Below are positions 59,343 through 64,000 of a stretch of DNA of 64,000 nucleotides, in pieces (position 1 is the first letter of the stretch; each line of letters starts with the position of its first letter). Position numbers and translations under genes: made by a program. Where the stretch lies: assembly GCF_000226095.1 (NCBI RefSeq), contig NC_016473.1, forward strand, positions 4,526,001-4,590,000, given 5' to 3'. The stretch is from Thermothelomyces thermophilus ATCC 42464 (Eukaryota > Ascomycota > Sordariomycetes > Sordariales > Chaetomiaceae). Below the pieces are notes generated by a model. It was not told the DNA's origin and did not search any database. It worked only from the letters and a program-made list of their open reading frames with translations.

Positions 59343-59347
59343 CTGCC

Positions 59348-62300
59348 CCTGCGCTGGCCGAGGTTGAGCAACTGGTGTACTCCGTATGAGCTCGGCCTTT
59401 CTCCAAATGCCAGCGCAACTGCGTCAACCTCCAACGGACGCTCAACATGGGCTTAGCGAGCATGCTTCCCAAATCAGAAGGGCCAATACGGTCGATTCAC
59501 AGCAACTGACACGTGGAGAGCACTTGTGACAAGGCTCGATGAGTTTGGCGGTTCCCACACCCTGTTCTTTCGAGGAAACCCTGTCCTCGCATCGAAGCGA
59601 AGCCCACAGTCCCAGTTCCTGCGGCGCGGACGACGCGGTTCAATTCCCCGGAGACGGGTTGGTGGGTTTGCCCAGTCAGCTCTGCACAGTCACAGCGTTG
59701 GAGCGCAACATTGTTACCGTCCCCTATCGTACGCATGCTCATCAAACAGACGACTGCATTTTTTGAAGCAGTTGCGACTTTTTACGTATACCAAAGCCGG
59801 GCATGATCAACTCTCGATCCTTCGATTGCCCCTCCTTCCGCGCTCGGACAGCGGACGGGCGCGGTTGACAGGAAAACGTGGTGCCCTTGCAGACCGTGAG
59901 TGAAGTTCAGACGATGTCTATGCAAATGTCGCGTCAAGGAAGGCATATACAGAGGGCGTGGTTATTTCGCACAGAACGCTGCCTTGTCAGCTTATGAGTC
60001 TTGTTATATTGCGCTCACCAAGAATGGGCGTACTCTGTAATGCAATCTGTATTTCACGTGTCAAGAAGTGTATGTACGAAATACAGATTACAGACGAGCC
60101 ACGAGGTCCCCAGGCGAGACGTTCCTGTCAAATAAGACCTTTTTGGAACAGAAACCCGCGGCCCTGGTCCCTGTCAAATCCGTCCTCGGTGGGGAACACT
60201 GATCAATCAGGAGTGCCAGGATCTCAAACAGCCAATGGGGCAGGACCTACCCGTTTCCGGAAGCCGAGCCGTCCGTGCGCTCAACGGCAGCACATGGAAA
60301 CATGAACGATCACTTCCACGACAAAGCGGCGGAAACTGGGCGCAACTCGAGGTAGGTTTGATCACCAGAAAGTTGGACTGCAACTCCCGAATGCTTCGTA
60401 ACTGACTCTACGCAGTACATTTCAGGACAGAAGCTACGATATGGTGAAATACCTGCAGTAAAGTACCGAAATTCGGGCCGGTAGGTTGAAACATGCTTCG
60501 AACCCCTTGTTGTGTAACCAAGATGCCGCTGCTGTCCCCCTACTGATATTCTTGGAGCCTCCTTGACCTTTTTTTTCTTTTTTCTTTTTCTTTTTAATAT
60601 TTTTTTTTACCTTTTTTTATTTTGGCATGGCCCCTTTCGTTGACCTCTTCTGCCGAGCCCAACAGCATCAACATGTTGGCGACGGGGGAGGGGGAAGGGG
60701 GGAAAAAAGCAACTAGTTGTAAACCATTTGCTGCGACCCTCTTCAACTGAGCACGGGGCTCTGTTTGTATGTATGACAGTGTGTACTTCGGATTGAGTCT
60801 GTCTACGCCCCCATCTCACATTTGACTTATCAAATACTCTGGTTGCTTGTCAGGCTCTCAAGCCCCAAGAACCAAGGGTCCTGCACGCCCCTCTTGTCAT
60901 CACTGTCACCGTCGCGGTGGGCTGCAGAAGCACTGGGCGTGCCAATCTCAAGCCCCACTCACGCGCTTTTTCGTGTTGAAGCCTGCGCAGGAACAAAGTC
61001 CGCATTACGAAACAGCGCCATGTCGCGTCCTCCGACAACAAAAAGAGGAGAATGTGATTGTTCGCGCCAATTTCTTCGCCGAGGAGCTATATCAGACGCT
61101 GCTATGCTGCTATGCTGCTATGCACTACCCAAGTGAGACGTCAATCACTTCTGCAATCTTGCTTCTCAAAGAAGCAAATCTTCTCCTTCACAAATGAACA
61201 AGATCTGTATTTGGTAACTTACTGCCGGCCATGGGTATTCCCCGCCCGTCGCCCCCGGCTCGTAGACGTCAGGATCGTACGATGGCCAAGGCTAGTATAC
61301 ACAGTACACTAGGGCTTGATGGCCGGGAGGATGCAACAATCGAGGACGGCCGCCGTTCCGTGACATGCACAGACTCGGTTCCTTTTGCACTTGTTATAAT
61401 CTACGGGGGATTGCACGGAGGAATACCGAGTACGGCACGGGATGTATGTACAGTACATACACATTTCTACCTCGTAGCGTAAGTCTACCCTACTCCGTAC
61501 TCCGTACATAGTAGTGTACTTATAGTGTAGTGCCCTTAGTGTAATCCCCCAAATCCCCCCACCCCTGTCATGGAAAATCTCCGTGTTCCGGGCAACGGGG
61601 GAGGGTAGGGAAAAAAACCGTTTCGTCCCAAGTGAGCGGGGCTTACATGCAAAGTATTGTGCTGCCCTGTTTCCCAGGCGTCTGTTTCTGTTTCTTTTTC
61701 TCGCATTCCTTTCCCCCCTCCCCCTCCCCCTCCCCCTCCCTCCTCCTGCACGCGACTGCGCCGTACCAGATAGACGAAATGGGCTGCGTAAGTGGGAGAG
61801 CTTTGGGACGGAAGCCGGGCAACCGCCATTGGCAACTTGGCGATCTGAACTTAGTTGTACGGTACTGCACATACGTACACCGTGACAAGTAACTCTCGAT
61901 CGAAGCAACATCAAGTCGCCCATTGGATCAATGTCTAAGGAGTTCAGTGTTAACAACGGTTTTCGAATTCTCCGTATTCTATACGCAAGCGTGCTTCTTT
62001 GTACTGTACGGAGTAATTCAGACACTGACGGTTAGTAAGAAGCTGATCACATGGGGCCTTATCTATAGCGGGGAGTTTATTAAGGTTAAAGATCCCTGAT
62101 CCGTTCGGAGAGATCGCGGGTTCTTAGCGAGGTTCGCAATCAATACTGTATGACAAAGACGGAAGGTTTCTCAGGGGCTGGGCTGCCCTTCGCTTACACG
62201 AATACCACCAACTAGCCGGATAGTTCGGAAAACGGTAAAAGCTCCAGAAGGTCCGTGGCGATCGAAGAGGGAGGGAAAGGGGGCGGGGGGACCAACGATT

Positions 62301-64000
62301 CCTCCGACCCCACAGCTCTGTTACTGGAAGCTCGACAATCCGAAAGTCTCTGACAAGGCATGTTCCGCAATCGCTCGAGATAAACGCGTTGTTGTGAACA
62401 GTGACTGAACTACGCGCGAACCATGAATATTGTCTCCCCGTAGTGTAGTGAATGCCACAACCAAGTTAATCGTATGTTTCGAAAGTCTTTGCTTTGCCGA
62501 GGGGCCACTGAGAGATTGCCGCGGTATAGCTACCAGACCCGTCGATCCGCGCAATGTGCGTTTGGGGAGCAAGCAGGGCAAAGTCGAAGCGATGTTGTAT
62601 CTCGAGTCCTCGTTTCGGTGAGTGGCAAACATAGACCCGGTTTGGGCACGCGAAAGCATGCTCACAGACCTTTAGGTCCAGGACTGCCCTCTGGTGTACT
62701 ACTACATACGGTAGCTGGGCAATCCGTCACTCCTAGCCTCAAGAAGAAGATGTTCATAGCGGTCTTGAGCTTCTGGCGGTGAGCATGAGATGAGATGTGA
62801 CTGCAGGCTTAAAGAGATTCCTACTGCGGGACGGTGGTGGCGGATGCAACCCCAACAAGCATGCTGAAAGTGGCCTCGATGGCGACCAGGACGGACAGCA
62901 TAACCCGGTGAAGGAAGGAAGCAGATCGCCCTGCAAACATTCATTAAAAGGGACGAGGAGCGCTGAATATGAGAGGTCCTAGCACCTCAAGTGCCGGTCC
63001 CCGAGGCCCTGGCCCGCCCAATGATCGCGGGCCCTCATGTCAATTTTGGCCTTCCGGGCTCGAAAAGCGCCGTCCCCAGAGTGATCGCAGACCTCGCTTC
63101 CAACCGACGACACCAGCCCCGAGTCCTGGCGCGAAGCCCACTTTCTCAAACCGGTAAAGCGCCCTTGGCGGAACATGATCACCTGGGCGCACTGGCCCTC
63201 GGTATGCTCCCCAGCTCAGAGAGAAAGCCCTTATTATTGCGCAGTGTGTTGTTGAGTTGAGGACAAATTGAGAATGATCACGGCCAAGGAGTTTTTGACG
63301 ATCTGTCCGACGATGCGGCAGTACTCCGTACATGGAGTCTTGGCCCGAGATCCACTCCCGTCGAAGCCAATCTTGAGAGTTTGGGATATGGGGTCTGGTC
63401 TTCGACTCCGAGAGCCGGCACTTGACGATGCTTCTTTTTGGCGATGAAGTGGGATCGCGACGAACACAGTGGGCAAAATTTGGGACAAGAGGACTAACTA
63501 ATTTTGGGACAGCTGTAGCATTCCCGTTCCCGAGCCATTGCAGCTGAAGAACGGTTCCCGGCCTCCTCTCTCACGGGCCCGAGAAACGACCACCCGGTTA
63601 CCGAATTGATGCTTTGCAGGCGGCCGCACTTCCCCTCATTCAAACTGCGTAGTGACTTCCAACTTTGATCTGAAAACGTAAGAGTGATTTAGACCGCACC
63701 TTCCAGATCAGCTTCCAGAAACACCTGCAGATTCGTGTAGGGCTCAAGTGAGCAGGACTCAGGGAAAAGCCTGTCACCCTCGTGTACTAGTCTGCTTCGT
63801 TCTTCGCGACAAGAAATCCATGCATGCTCCGCTCCGGAGGTAGCCAAGCACGAAAGAGTGGAGATAGCCGTCGGTGCGCATCAACTAAGGTAAGATCTAT
63901 CCGTAGAGAGGAAGATTTTTTCGTGATGCTGTTTAACACTTGTACAGACTAGTGAGGGCAGCAGGCTTGATGGAAGTCGGAGTCCGCCCCTCAGGCCTGG
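59348..64000. other. Gene-free right flank of the transposon block
   Basis: About 4.65 kb of normal base composition, contiguous with 17423-19342 before element E inserted. No open frame shows recognisable domains or a convincing splice pattern. Visible simple features are a T-rich pyrimidine tract (about 60570-60620), three tandem TGCTATGC-type units near 61100-61122, a CCCCCT microsatellite near 61710-61745, and several TACTCCGTA motifs. It may be gene-poor subterminal or regulatory DNA, or hold genes too divergent to recognise by eye. Confidence 0.5.
61705..61745. repeat. CCCCCT microsatellite
   Basis: Four near-perfect CCCCCT units followed by further C/T runs. On the minus strand this yields an artificial Arg/Gly-rich open frame. 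Confidence 0.8.

Noticed and set aside
61309-62025. Minus-strand open frame of 238 codons
   Set aside because: Includes an artificial Gly-Arg run from the CCCCCT microsatellite and shows no domain or conserved block.

Overview
The window is nuclear DNA of a filamentous ascomycete, most likely a Sordariomycete near the Sordariales. Evidence: short 51-113 nt spliceosomal introns, GC-rich genes with fungal homologues, an intron-bearing tRNA-Leu(CAA), and a long AT-rich block with the C-to-T/G-to-A decay left by repeat-induced point mutation (RIP). Exon models, repeat boundaries and homology calls were made by eye.

Layout. Positions 1-17422 are ordinary gene-rich DNA: the coiled-coil C-terminus of an unidentified gene (1-144, +), the tRNA pseudouridine-55 synthase PUS4 (679-2136, -), a nuclear protein with a DNMT1-type replication-foci (RFTS/RFD) domain (2853-5294, +), a class I SAM methyltransferase (5653-7101, -), tRNA-Leu(CAA) (7710-7824, -), a kinesin-3/UNC-104 motor (8677-14194, -) and a leukotriene-A4-hydrolase-type aminopeptidase with a probable mitochondrial presequence (15273-17422, -). 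Several need an extra exon: PUS4 and the kinesin have short first exons carrying the true start, and the methyltransferase has four exons.

Positions 19348-59342 form one nested transposon block of 40 kb. It is bounded by a single pair of 241-bp LTRs with a perfect 5-bp target duplication (CTGCC), so the block began as one minus-strand chromovirus (called E here). Three later insertions split E: (1) a 5'-truncated Tad1-like LINE (15-bp target duplication) into which an intact 7.6-kb Ty3/gypsy chromovirus (A) later jumped (duplication GAGAG); (2) a RIP-degraded relative of A (B, duplication TACGA); (3) another relative (C, duplication ATTTT), itself split by a fourth (D, duplication ATCGA). Removing the insertions restores an E of about 7.9 kb. 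Element A is the only copy free of RIP: its two 449-bp LTRs look identical and its gag and pol are open.

The A/B/C/D family shows three linked features. Gag and Pol are joined by a canonical -1 frameshift signal (G GGA AAC, 6-nt spacer, GC hairpin). The primer-binding site is an exact 11-nt complement of a stretch inside the element's own LTR, as in Tf1-type self-priming. A two-exon gene on the opposite strand lies between pol and the 3' LTR; it encodes a six-cysteine cluster with Zn(II)2Cys6-like spacing followed by a coiled coil. Remnants of this antisense gene, with the cysteine spacing recoverable, are present in B, C and D. This is the strongest candidate here for an undescribed biological system.

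Positions 59343-64000 return to normal composition but hold no gene I can support.
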